From: Branchiostoma lanceolatum
Taxonomy: Eukaryota; Chordata; Leptocardii; Amphioxiformes; Branchiostomatidae
Assembly: GCF_035083965.1 (NCBI RefSeq)
Contig: NC_089735.1
Span: 11,248,001 to 11,312,000, forward strand
Direction of reading: 5' to 3'
Length of the DNA: 64,000 bases
Position numbers and translations under genes: made by a program. The notes under the pieces are model-generated. The model was not told the origin of the DNA, searched no databases, and saw only the letters and a program-made list of their open reading frames with translations. Below are positions 1 to 10,511 of the stretch, piece after piece. Every line of letters starts with the position of its first letter. The first letter of the stretch is position 1.

Positions 1-515
1 CAGTCACAAAATAAGCACATACTTGGTGTAAACTTATATCGGTACAGTACCGGTACTTTGTGATACGGTATTTTGGACCTGTACCGAATAAACTTTTGTG
101 GTACAGTACCGGTACGCAGAACCGGTACGCAGTACTATTCTCAATATTAGCTGTCTCACTGGTCTTGGTATTCATTACTAGTTTTGTATTCTAGTAAGAT
201 ACTTGAAGTCACAATAGCACATACCTGACAGCCCCTTGTCACAGCTTGTTTCATCACACGATGATTCTTGATATGTAATATAAACAGAACGCTTTTGTTG
301 TTTTGAGTCCGACTGTATCTTTTCACGTATTGTGTGATCGTGATACAAAATCCATTTGTTGAAGACAGTTTTTATCTTATAATGCAATGTGATTTACGTG
401 CGTTTCATACACATCAGTTACGTAAGGCGGTAAGGTAGTGTATAATGTCATACTATGCAAGAGGGTGCAAAAGGCAACGTTTCTTTTTCTACTACGCCTT
501 CCTCTCTAACAATCA
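1..515. other. No supported gene; short palindromic repeats
   Basis: The first 130 bases hold two copies of the 16-mer GGTACAGTACCGGTAC (near 40 and 100), plus further GGTACGCAG units, so this looks like the edge of a small repeat. The rest is AT-rich and gives only one short minus-strand frame (178-387) that matches nothing I know. It cannot be joined in phase to the neighbouring small gene. Confidence 0.4.
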
Positions 516-1872
516 TTACTCTGCACGCAGATTTTCAGGGGTAAAATCGTGACGGTTGGTTTCTGACCGGAGCTCAAGACCTGACAGTTAGGCCACTGTA
601 GTAGTAGCTGGCTGCCAGAACACGGGTCATATGAGAGGAAGGTACTGATTGGAGACTAGCTTGGGACCGCATGGTTAGATCTTGGGCCCAGTGAAATATC
701 GTCACGAATTTTCTAAAAGATCTTGGATCTTGAATCTGATTGGAGATCATCGATTGATTATTTATTATTGAGATTGTTCTAATTGTACATAACGTTACAT
801 ACCCGTGTCTTGCAATGAAAACCGCACAATGAATGGCGCTCTGTCGAAAACCCTGGCATCGCCGTCCAGTCCGTAATAATAGGAGTCCGTCATCACCACT
901 CCTTTGTCAACCCTGATGATGAGAAAAACATCGTTCATGAGACACGTGCTGCCCAACCCCTGTCTTCTTTAACTATAATCGAACAAACCAGAATGAACGA
1001 ATACCGATTTTCATCATGTTTACCTTCACGGAATGGACACATTGTTTTTGCTCCGTTTCTTCTTCCTCTGACATGGACCAGACGTCAGTCAGCAGACACC
1101 TTGTGGTGTTCGATTACATCATGAAGCAAGTGGCAGGACAGAGCTGGAGGGGCTGGTCAGTCCCGGTACAGACACGTTTGGATGGGGGTACAGACACTTT
1201 TGCACGGAGGTACGGACACTTTTGCGCGGGGGTACGGACACTTTTGGATATGGGGACGGGCACCTTTGGATGGGGGTACGGACACTTTTGGATAGGGGGA
1301 CGGGCACCTTCGGATGGGGGGACGGACACTTTTGGATAGGGGGACGGACACTTTTGGACGGGGGTACGGACACTTTTGGATGGGGGTGCGGACACTTTTG
1401 GACGGGGGTACGGACACTTTTGGATGGGGGTACGGACACTTTTGGATGGGGGTACGGACACTTTTGGATGGGGGCACGGATACTTTTGGATGGAGTCACG
1501 GACACTTTCGTATGGGGGTACGGACACTTTTGGATGGGGGTACGGACACTTTTGGATGGGGGTACGGACACTTTTGGACGGGGGTACGGACACTTTTGGA
1601 TGGGGGTACAGACACTTTCGGATGGGGGTACGGTCTGGTCACCATACATTATTATTTGATCAAGAACAAACAATTATAGCAGAAGTTTGTTAAGTTAGAC
1701 CATGTGAAAGTAGCAAATGCATGTTGCCTTTCTAGATTAGTTATGTGTTTTACAATATCATTTATGGGTTTATTAGGACTTTTTTTTACCTGTATATGAA
1801 GGCGAACTGCTCCCTCGGCACTATTCCTACCCTTTTGCTGACGATGATGCCGTAGTCTTCGTCTTCAGCCAT
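516..1872 (-). CDS. Small hypothetical protein, spliced, 3' end uncertain
   Basis: I do not recognise this protein. Exon 1 is 1872-1790: ATG in the context AATATGG, preceded by an acceptor (TTTCCCAG), encoding MAEDEDYGIIVSKRVGIVPR and 7 more complete codons, then a GTAAAA donor. Exon 2 is 912-803 with a CATCAG acceptor and a GTATGT donor. It continues in phase and encodes a stretch containing TDSYYYGLDGDARVFDR. A possible last exon, 580-516 (acceptor TGTCAG), ends in TAA, which would give about 85 residues. That exon is weak and the true end may lie outside the window. There is no signal peptide or membrane segment. The long intron between exons 1 and 2 carries the 22-bp minisatellite. Exons 1 and 2 are well supported by splice sites and phase; function is unknown. 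Confidence 0.45.
1172..1632. repeat. 22-bp minisatellite, about 20 copies
   Basis: The unit is GGGGGTACGGACACTTTTGG plus AT, repeated with few changes. Twenty-two is not a multiple of three and the unit contains no stop in any frame on either strand. Long overlapping frames therefore appear in all six directions; these are artefacts of the repeat. The array lies in the intron of the small minus-strand gene. It puts a run of five G on the plus strand every 22 bases. Confidence 0.95.
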
Positions 1873-1876
1873 ATTC

Positions 1877-2419
1877 CTGGGAAAACACGATTTTAATGTT
1901 AAAACAGTTTTGATAGCAGGTTTGTTGCAACTTCATTTCTTAGACCTAAAACTTTTGATGATATGCTGAGAGTTATCGAATAAATATTACATCATCAGCT
2001 TATTTGGAATTTTCACAATAGAAACTGAGATAGAAAACGTTTGCTAAAGCATCTTTTTTAGATACCTTTCAAAAGTATGATACATCTGACAAGTGATTAA
2101 GATTATTAACGTTATTGGTTTACATGTTCCACAGTAACCTTCTGAACCCAAAGTTGATATATCTTTTGTATAACGGATTCAAATGAATTAGTCTAGTTTG
2201 ATCGTCGGCACACCCTCTATGACATATTACGTTCACAAAGATGGTTCTGATTTCGCGTCCGTATGCGTTTGTGTATTTGTGAACAGCATCACCTGACAAG
2301 TTGTAGATTTTCTTTTGGACTAGGTGCAGATGGATCTTTATGATATCTGGTATATATGTCGGCAAAACGGAGGGAAACTTCGATTGTTGGCCTCCTCATT
2401 CTAAAAAAAATAAAGTTCC
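1877..2419. other. Intergenic, nothing recognised
   Basis: AT-rich sequence between two minus-strand genes. A short minus-strand frame (2120-2365) has no family features and no convincing splice sites. Confidence 0.4.
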
Positions 2420-3335
2420 TCACATGGTGATCTTGTCGAAGAGGTCATAGATAGCCTTCCCCGTGTTGTCCATGATACCCAACAGTAGTAAGATGTCGTA
2501 CCTCCGGACAAGCTTCATGGAGAAAGGAATCTGATGACTAACTAGAGACAATTTGTCCCTGTCATACAGCCATGACCTCACCAACTACTTTGCTCCCGAA
2601 CACTACCGAGACAAAATCTGCACTGGGGAAGGGAGTAGCATGGAATCCATTTTTTTCAACCTTTATTTAACCTTGAAAGTATGCAAAACACTCTTCGGCC
2701 GAGGCCGTTTTTCAAGAGTTCAAGGGAGGAGGTCAGGGGTCATTTCAACGTACCATAGGAAAATAGAACATAAATTGTTATACAAAGATAACGTTACAAT
2801 CAAGTATTCCATAATCATATTCAGCAAATAAAGATAAGTCGACGATATAATATCATTGCCCTATTCGGTAATCATATTCAGTTCGTAGTTACTCGACCGC
2901 AACGACTGAAGGCGCAGTTCTCAAATTGGGTGTCAGACTATTCCATAGAGTACTACTTGAGTAGGAGATAGACCTTCTATATACTTCTCTATGGACCATT
3001 GGTACATACAGTAGGCCTAGATCTAGTTCGCTCCTATGGTCGCATCCAAGAAAAATACACACACACACACACACACACATGGGCAGAGAGAGAGGGGGGG
3101 GGGGGGGGGAAGACAGACATACCTTGATGAGAACCTGAACTTCAGCGGGCTCCTCCATGGTTGCCCTGCCGAACTTCTTCAGATGAAACTCCCCGATTCT
3201 CAGATGACCTCTACTGGAGCCGAACTCCCGGTCACCGTTTGTCACGGGTACCATTGATACAAGGCAAGTTGCCAAGGTTATCACGAAACTTAATAACTGC
3301 AAACGGTAACCATTGCAAAAATGGGGCGTCGACAT
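2420..3335 (-). CDS. Unrecognised secreted protein, 107 aa, two exons
   Basis: Exon 1 is 3335-3123 (71 codons, phase 0, donor GTATGT). Exon 2 is 2530-2420 (acceptor TTAGTCATCAG, stop TGA). The joined frame gives 107 residues. Residues 12-31 are hydrophobic (LQLLSFVITLATCLVSMVPV) after a short basic N-region, so this reads as a signal peptide, probably followed by a mature chain starting near TNGDREFG. The mature part is charged and has no cysteine. It contains GEFHLKKFGR, which resembles a processing and amidation site but has only one basic residue after the glycine. The C-terminal exon has a hydrophobic patch (YDILLLLGIMDN). I recognise no family. A cytokine-like or hormone-like secreted factor is possible but is inference only. 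The intron starts with a CA microsatellite and a run of 16 G. The start at 3335 was chosen because it supplies the signal peptide. Confidence 0.5.
3056..3109. repeat. CA microsatellite followed by a 16-base G run
   Basis: An alternating CA tract (about 3056-3079), a GAGA link, then an uninterrupted run of 16 G at 3094-3109. It lies in the intron of the secreted-protein gene, 14 bases inside the 5' splice site on the minus strand. Confidence 0.9.
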
Positions 3336-4142
3336 GTTACAGTTGTAAACCGTATAGCCCGAGGATTTTCAATCTGATATTCGGGCCATGCAACATACGC
3401 CTTTAAATCAGCTGTATACAACTGAATACAAGCTTAACACTATGACAGATCTTGGTGGGCCATGTTCGACACGTATTCCCATTATTTGCCGAACGTAGGG
3501 GCTTCCCTAGGGCCTAGCCACGTATGTCGTACGGTCGTCGCACGATCACAAACTGAGGGCATTCTTGGGGTAGTCATGCATGTGTCCTGCTGTCTTGTAA
3601 CGGAAACGGCTGTTTAATATCCTTACCGGCAGTTGGTTCTGTCACAGCCTGCTAATTCCGTGCGCCCTAAAGCTACTCAAGCTAACTGGTGACCAAGTCA
3701 ATGGCGGTTTGAGAAATACCGTCGCGAAAATTCACTATATGAGGTGCACGATTTTAGCCGAAAACAACTGAGCTTGATCTATCCAGCCATAAGGCACATC
3801 TCTTATTAGTTATACGAGGTCAAAAGTCACCTTACTACTAAACCAGTCTAACTACTTCTGTGTAGATAGATTGATATCCAAGCAGACGTTGGGAGGTAAC
3901 ATCGTTACGCTTTCTCCGTTTCTGTAACAATTTCACATTCTGGTCGCCCAACGGTTGTTACATCAGCGGAAAAGGGGTATTATTCTAGGATATAACAAGG
4001 ACACCTTGGATATAATAATAAGAATTAATCAAGACCAGTGAAAAAAAGACACGCATGCATATAAACTAGTGGACACAGGAATCTGTTTTTGAGTTGACTT
4101 TTCTTGTCAATAATTTTGAGCACAACATCGTATTTATTGTGA
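3336..4142. other. Intergenic region with a dispersed repeat
   Basis: No exon is visible. The stretch 3535-3640 shares a scrambled but recognisable pattern with 4905-4965 and 35835-35945 (pieces like CAGTCATGGATGTGTC and TTGACGGAAAAGG), so it is probably an old dispersed repeat. At 3817-3829 there is AGGTCAAAAGTCA, a DR1-like nuclear-receptor motif. Confidence 0.4.
4133..4138 (-). promoter_or_regulatory. Polyadenylation signal of the F-box gene
   Basis: AATAAA on the minus strand, five bases after the stop codon of the F-box gene. This implies a very short 3' UTR, or the use of another signal further on. Confidence 0.45.
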
Positions 4143-7100
4143 TTATATGAAGTGTTCGACTTCCAGGCGATAGTTTGGCGCCATCTTGGTGTGCAGCGCC
4201 ACTTCAGACGGCTGCTGTAGGTGCGCGGTCACGTGATTCTGCAGCGTTTGAATGTCGTCTGCACTGAGCAGGCGCAGTCTTGTCGGGTCAGATTTCACCC
4301 TGTCCATCAACCACTGAACGACCAACGTCTTCAGCCGACTCCGTCCAGCTTCGGCAATCTTCGTCACCGTCTCGGCTAAAAGCGTCGGCTCGACGACCAA
4401 CCTTGTCAACTTCGTGCATTTTCGGACAATGTCGACGAGGCTTTCTTGACAGAACAACCCGCATATCCCAAGTAAAAAGAATGACTCAAGTGTCGATTTA
4501 TATAAATCGGGTATCATTTTCATAACAGCTTCAATTTGTAGGCTCGGGAACACGCTTGGCGTGCAAAATCCCAGGTCAGTGACTGGAAAGTCAGGCCGAA
4601 GGAAGGGCCAAAATTCTTCAGGTGTCATGTGGACATCCACGAAGAATAGTCCGAGCCGCAACTTCGGTAATCGTCGGAACACGTCGGCCCATGTCGGTAG
4701 CAGGAAAGGGTTGTATCGTTCATGCCTAGTCACAATGACGAGCTGCTTCAAAGATGGAAATCTTCCTCTAGACATGGCCTACAAAAATACAGAAGAAGAG
4801 GGAGTCAAAGCTAATGAAATGTGTACGACCAAAGTAACTCCAACGTAAGCCTTCCGCGATCACATTATATTGATAGTTTAATGACAGCAAATTGGAACAG
4901 AAGTGGAAGAGTCGTACAAAATTCAGCTATCTTGTGACGAAAAATGTTACCATAGATCCTTGTCGATAAACCTTTCAAAGTTGCTGAAAGTCCAACTACA
5001 ACAATTGTACGCGCCTAGCCTTTAAGAGTACGATTCTAGCTGAAATGTTCATTTCCCTTCGATGTTCCGAGTCTATATGTGATATCGAAAAGGCAGATGT
5101 AATTCATGATATGATATAAATCAAACGCAAGCACCTGTAAAAACTGTCCATTGATGTATGTGCTCTGCAACTTCAGAATTTGTATATGTGAAGGGGTGTC
5201 CGGGAACAGCATATCTGGTCCAGCTCTTATTTGCAGACCTACTATAGCCATGGAGTTGCAATCTTTGGTGTAGTTGAGAGCAAAATGGCGGAGGTTTTCC
5301 AGGTTGTGTAGGGAAGAGCGGAACATGGCACACTGCGCCCGCGGTAAGCCGTTTACCACCAAGCGTTGGAGGCCGGGGGAACAGGCAAGGACCTTAAAAA
5401 CAAGAAAGTACGTCAGCAGATGTTGGATTTCTCTTTCGGCAACCAGGAGAAAATTATCTATGTTAGCTGTAGACCTTAATTTCCTAGTTTAAAAATGCCT
5501 TGAGCTAGACTCTACTTATCGATTGATTTTCAAACCTGATTAAGCTAGGTGCAGAAGGAACAACAGTATTTCAAGATGTTTTCGTATAGTCAGTCAACCT
5601 CGTATGTTTGGTGTTGCACACATAGCATTATCTGTAAACAGTTAGCCAGTGTTGACTTGTGATTTAGCTACATGAAAGAAGTAATATGAATTGTCACTTT
5701 ATTGTCTATTCAACTGTATGATGCTAATTCAGTAGGAAATGCTTCGGAGGAAACAAGTAAAAATCTGTTCCAAATCGGACTGACCTCGCGGAGGAATTCC
5801 TTCATAGGAAACGTGATTGAACTGCACCGCCGGCCGGCGCAAACCGGATCCTTGTATAACGTGTGTTCAAAGGCATGAAGCTGTAAAAAGATGACAGGTA
5901 CGCGTTACCTCATGAAAGAATTCAAGAACTGTACAAGCATGTAGTCTTATCCTCTACTACAAATAAACAAATAAAAAAGCAAACAAACAACTTTTTGGTA
6001 TGTGCAATGTTCAGCACGTGGGAGCACTTGCGAGTCATTTTTATTAATTCAAACGCTGAAAGTCACCAATTCACAATCATCCCCATGTGTATTACTATAT
6101 ACTGACCTCTAGGCTGCTGAGATGCCCCGCATGCGCAGCTGCAAGCACTAGAATGCTCACCTCCGCCCACGCGATGTTCCGCGTGACGTTACGAGACTTG
6201 GCGTAGGGACACTCTTTTCGGGGAAGGTAGAGCTGTGGGTAGAAAATACAAAATAAATCATGCGCATTATGTGTACTGGGAGAGAGGAACCCTGACTTTG
6301 GACCGTTTTTCATTTTCTATTTATAATAGCAAAGCGTATCGTCTGTACATATAGTTATTTCCAAGGAAAACGAAACATTTTTAACTCTTTTGTATTAGCA
6401 TGCATAGTTAGATTAAGGAAGTTTTTATTAATATCAATAGTCTTTACTATTATTCACAAATTGTTAGATATTGGCAGTAGTTCAACTGACATGTATGTAC
6501 AAGTTGCTATGCATTGTACCTATTACGATTGTCGTGCAATAAAGTTATTCTTCTGCAACCAAGGTTAGTGTGGATTAAGTTTCCTAGAGACTGACCTTGA
6601 CGTTCCTGATACAGTCTCCGAACGTCTTCAACACTTTTGTGGACTCCTCTGACGGCTTGTAGAAAGAGTGGTCGGCGCTCAAACTGAAGTCAACTGTAAC
6701 AGTTCTTCCTGTCCACGCGTCAGGCAGATGTGCACATCTAAGTATAAGGGATGATAAAACGTTTGAGGTCTGTTTCCTGTGTGTGGATGGTGTTCAATTC
6801 CAAGGACGGGCATGTTTAACTGTGTGTGGATGGTGTTGAGTAGTAAGGACACGTCTGTTTACCTGTGTGTGGATGGTGTTCAGTACCAAGGACAGGTATG
6901 TTTACCTTTGAGTGGATAGTGTTCAGCACCAAGGACAGGTGTGTCTTATATCTTCAACACTATGGACAGGTCTGTTTTACCTGTGTGTGGATAGTGTTCA
7001 GCACCAAAGACAGGTTTGTCTACCTTTAATTGAGTGGATGGTGTTCAGCACCAGGGACATGTTTACTTACCTGTGTTTGGCTGCTTTGCAAACTAACATG

Positions 7101-7829
7101 CTTCTTAGACTTAGCTTTTGATAGTATCATTTTATCCGCACCTGATATCTCTGCGTAATGTACTTTCTAGTGTCACCTCATCAATGGATTATGGATGAAG
7201 CAACTCAAGTGTAGAATTCCATACTATGGACCACTGATATGGAACAAGCTCTCACTAGATCAAAGGTAACACTCCGAAACAACTGCTTTAAAAGATCGGA
7301 CCGTAATGATAGTAGTACGTTTTGAAAGTCATCTGTCTAGTATCTATAGATGAAGGGTCACAATGTTGCATCAATTCTCTTGCATTGTCTTACCGGGGTT
7401 ACCTGAAAAAATGCCACAGGCTAGATCTGGCATGTATTCACTTGGCCAAAAAAACAAACAAACTGAGACTAGTCCCTACCTGTACCACTGACTGCAGACA
7501 CACGCACAGGACAACAAGCCCGCTATGTCTAAATAGTTGAAAACACGTGACAACCCGTCATCAGAAATCCAGCAGCCATTCGACCAATGATCGCTGATGT
7601 TCGCATGTTTGTCCGAGATACAACATGCCGGCGTCCCCGTCATAGAATGTGTCGATAGGTCTCTTGTACCAGCCCTAGATTCCCTTTCGTTCGAACGGAA
7701 GATCTTTTTCCGGGTTTCCTCAATAGTCACAATTTTCCCCGAATTCTCAATACAATCACTGGCGTCTGCGCGAGAAAAACAGCAAACTTTGGAGTACATG
7801 TTGCTCAGAACAACTTTTACCGGCAGCAT
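4143..7829 (-). CDS. F-box/LRR-like protein (FBXO33/39-like)
   Basis: Six exons join in phase: 7829-7480, 6737-6596, 6232-6107, 5880-5785, 5392-5135 and 4778-4143, giving 535 aa. The F-box spans about residues 86-125, split over exons 1 and 2: LSRVFNYLDIAGLLSC, then VCSQWYR, then a spaced C and W (CAHLPDAW). F-box proteins bind SKP1 in SCF ubiquitin ligases and present substrates. The C-terminal 400 residues contain degenerate leucine-rich repeats (for example PGLQRLVVNGL, SHIQILKLQSTYI, FPSLKQLVIVT, CTKLTRLVVEP), as in FBXO33/FBXO39-type proteins; that assignment is by memory of layout, not by alignment. All internal exons have canonical GT-AG ends. The ATG at 7829 leaves about 85 poorly ordered residues before the F-box, so the true start could be internal or further upstream. 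Intron 1 carries a 43-bp minisatellite and intron 2 the 3' tail of a LINE. It is the only gene here with this domain pair. Confidence 0.85.
6500..6556 (+). mobile_element. Non-LTR retrotransposon 3' tail
   Basis: Ends in GTCGTGCAATAAAGTTATT, nearly the same as the tail of the LINE fragment at 45888-46235 (GTTGTGCAATAAAGTTATT on the minus strand). It lies in intron 2 of the F-box gene in antisense direction. Only the tail can be recognised. Confidence 0.5.
6770..7090 (+). repeat. 43-bp degenerate minisatellite, locus 1
   Basis: About seven imperfect units built on GTGTGGATGGTGTTCAG and ACCAAGGACAGGTATGTTTA. It lies in intron 1 of the F-box gene. The same unit recurs at 8215-8585 and 48270-48480. 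Confidence 0.85.
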
Positions 7830-9153
7830 TCAACCACGTCAACACCAAGAAGAAAGTACGTTTCTGTTTACGAACAGTTTCTCGGTTGTTTTGTTCCATG
7901 GAACGCTTTGTATCACCATGGTACCGTCCGTCTGTTACGTTTCATACACGAGTCGGTAGTGGGGGTACCGTGTGTTGTCGAATTTGTTCCTGTTGCCATA
8001 CTCTAAGAGAGTAGTAAGTGGTTTATTAGACGATAACAACGTCTTTGAAAACGGGCCAGAAAAGGGCAAGAAGTTGTCTTTACACATAAAGTTTTATGTT
8101 TGTTGTTTGTTTTGTTTTGTTTACACTTTAGCTTTTTCGCTTTGATGCATACTATTGTTCCAGAACGAGTGCAAAGCTAGCAGCTAGAATAGGGTCTTCT
8201 TTGTTTGTGTAGATAAGATTCAGCATCAGGGACAGATCTGTTTTATGTGTGTAGATGGTGTTCAGCACCAAGGGCAGATCTATTTTATATGTGTGGATGG
8301 TGTTCAGTACCAGGGATCAGCCTTTTTGCATGTGTATAGATCGTGCCTACTACGAACAGGTCTGTTTCCTTGTATGTGGATGGCGTTCAGCACCAGGGAC
8401 AAATATGTTTTATGTGTGGGGAGGGTGATCTGCACCAGGGACAGATCTATGTTAACATTATGTGTGTGGATGGTGTCCAGCACCATGGATTGGCATGTTT
8501 GTATGTGTACTCATCACTAAAAACAGGTATGTTTCCTTGTATGTGGATGGTGTTCAGTACCAAGGACAGGTCTGCTAAACTGCAGTTACACGCACTGCGC
8601 ATGGCGGCGCTCTCACACATTACTGACAAACAAGCTAATCGCCGTTGTAACAAATCAACTTGCAGTTACGTTTCTCCGTACAACACGTTGCAAATTATGA
8701 TCTCTAACTGAACAAACGCATCACTAAGTGCAAAGAATGCTACTGTTGCAATGCTATCTACTCTATACGCATGGACTATAGGACTAATCTCTTACTGGAG
8801 TGAGAACATGTACATCTGTTGTTATTTAAGTTTACTGAGTAATCATACATCATTGTAAAGATAACCTCTTTATGAATGTAGAAAAGGCTTTCTTTAAAGA
8901 AAATATTGTTACAACGTAACTTCAATATTGCGGTGATCCACAATGAATATCATTGAAACGTTAACATTTCTTACACATATCTGGCAAATGAATGTAACGC
9001 TGACATTTCATCTTTCTCATGGTGATCGATTTTGTGTATTGTACATAACGGCACCTACGATAGCGACGTGTCCGGATCTGGCTATATCTAAAGCTAACAC
9101 AGCTGTGTAGAGCCTTCATGTAAAAAAAGAGGAGGAAACAGTGACGAAACAAA
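7830..9153. other. Intergenic region between divergent genes
   Basis: This is the shared upstream region of the F-box gene (minus) and the LDLRa gene (plus). It holds the second 43-bp minisatellite and otherwise AT-rich DNA. A TATA box is not obvious for either gene. Confidence 0.5.
8215..8585 (+). repeat. 43-bp degenerate minisatellite, locus 2
   Basis: About eight units of the same family as 6770-7090 (GTGTGGATGGTGTTCAGCA, CCAGGGACAGATCTGTTT), with more spacing variation. It lies about 0.6 kb upstream of the LDLRa start codon. Confidence 0.85.
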
Positions 9154-10511
9154 ATGGCGGCGATCAAACTATTCCTGCTCGTCAGCTCGGTGGCTTTGTT
9201 CATCAACAACGTTTCGGGACAAAACGGTTAGCATCTTCTTTTTATCTTCATGACTTAATGAGTGGATTAAGAAAGATATTGCGTTGTGTACTGCGTAGTG
9301 TGTAGAATCACCCTGCTTTCGGTAATGGCATATGCTAGAAGTTTCTCGTTTTATGTATCAGACGTCTACGAACGTCAAGTCTCATATCAGTGTACATAGG
9401 GCTTTGGCTTACTGGTCTAAACATTTGCCCCGTACCTGGCGTGTTAGGACCAAAACTAACCCAAATATTCAAACATAAGCAAAGAAACATGCTTTTCGCC
9501 AGGGCTTCATCCCTGCAAATGTCGAGTTTATCAGGATTCAGTATGCCAATTTTCATGCTTTTATCACTGACTGAGCAATTGTAGCTATATTTTTTTTCTA
9601 ATCGCCTGAGCCATACATGTATGTAACGTTATATTTCAGACTTGTGCGGCACGTTGTACTTCCAGTGTGACAACGGCAGGTGCATCTTCCACGCACCACC
9701 AGTCATCTCCTGGCTGTGCGACGGGTTCGATGACTGTGGGGACGGAAGTGACGAAGCAAACTGCGGAAGTGACGTCACCAGACCCCGTGAGTGCTCCAAT
9801 ACATATAATTTCATCAACTTTTTGCCATACATGAAGAAAGTGATTTGTATTTATACGTTGTGCGTATATACATAAAACGAGCACATATTAATTAATTAAT
9901 TAATTAGTTAATCGTTCGTTCATTCATTCATCTATTTTTGTTCATTTCCTTATCATTTCATATGTTTTCATTCATTCATTGCTTCCTTCCTTCTGTTTGA
10001 ATGCAAAGATGTGTAAAACGTCTAGTGGTGCAACAATACATATATAGTGATTATAGTCTCTCAATGAAGCAATTGAAAATACAATGTACTAGTGATTATC
10101 AAGAATTGGGTCACATGTGGAAACAAAGTTATGTTTTGCCAAAGCCATAATTGATTTATTTGTTTGTTTATTTGTCTTTATGTTGCTCAACTCTCATTTT
10201 TTTGTAACCCAGCGTGTTACACGGGGCTGTGGCAGTGCGACAACGGCGGCTGTATCCCTGAGGAGCGGCGCTGTGACGGGCTGTACGACTGTCACGACTT
10301 CAGCGACGAGAACAACTGTGCGAGACCATTCGCTTTCATGCCATTAGCAGTAATGGCTAGGGACGCTGTTAGCATTAGAAAACAGAACATAATACACCAA
10401 CCACCCTCCCCTAAAAAGTTCAAACGTCTTCTACGGAAACTTCATCGAAATCACGTCGAACTAAAAAAACAACAAACAATGTCACGACTGTCACGAGAGC
10501 AACTGAGATGA
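9154..10511 (+). CDS. Secreted protein with two LDLRa modules and a basic tail
   Basis: Three exons: 9154-9226, 9640-9786 and 10213-10511 (172 aa). Exon 1 encodes a signal peptide ([20 protein letters not shown]). Exon 2 encodes a class A LDL-receptor module with all six cysteines, a long loop between C3 and C4, and the calcium cluster [10 protein letters not shown]. Exon 3 encodes a second module ([13 protein letters not shown], then [11 protein letters not shown]). Such modules bind calcium and basic ligand surfaces outside the cell. After the second module comes a roughly 57-residue tail with no cysteine, containing [13 protein letters not shown], a strongly cationic and amphipathic stretch. 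No transmembrane segment follows, so it is predicted to be secreted. The start is supported by the context AAAATGGCG and the signal peptide. The third exon may instead have an unseen donor near the end of the module, in which case the tail would be intron. I know no named orthologue. Confidence 0.75.

Noticed and set aside
1114-1693. Eight overlapping long frames on both strands
   Set aside because: All come from the stop-free 22-bp minisatellite read in different frames.
6770-8585. CRISPR-like regularly spaced repeats
   Set aside because: Units are directly adjacent and degenerate, without unique spacers, in a eukaryotic intron.
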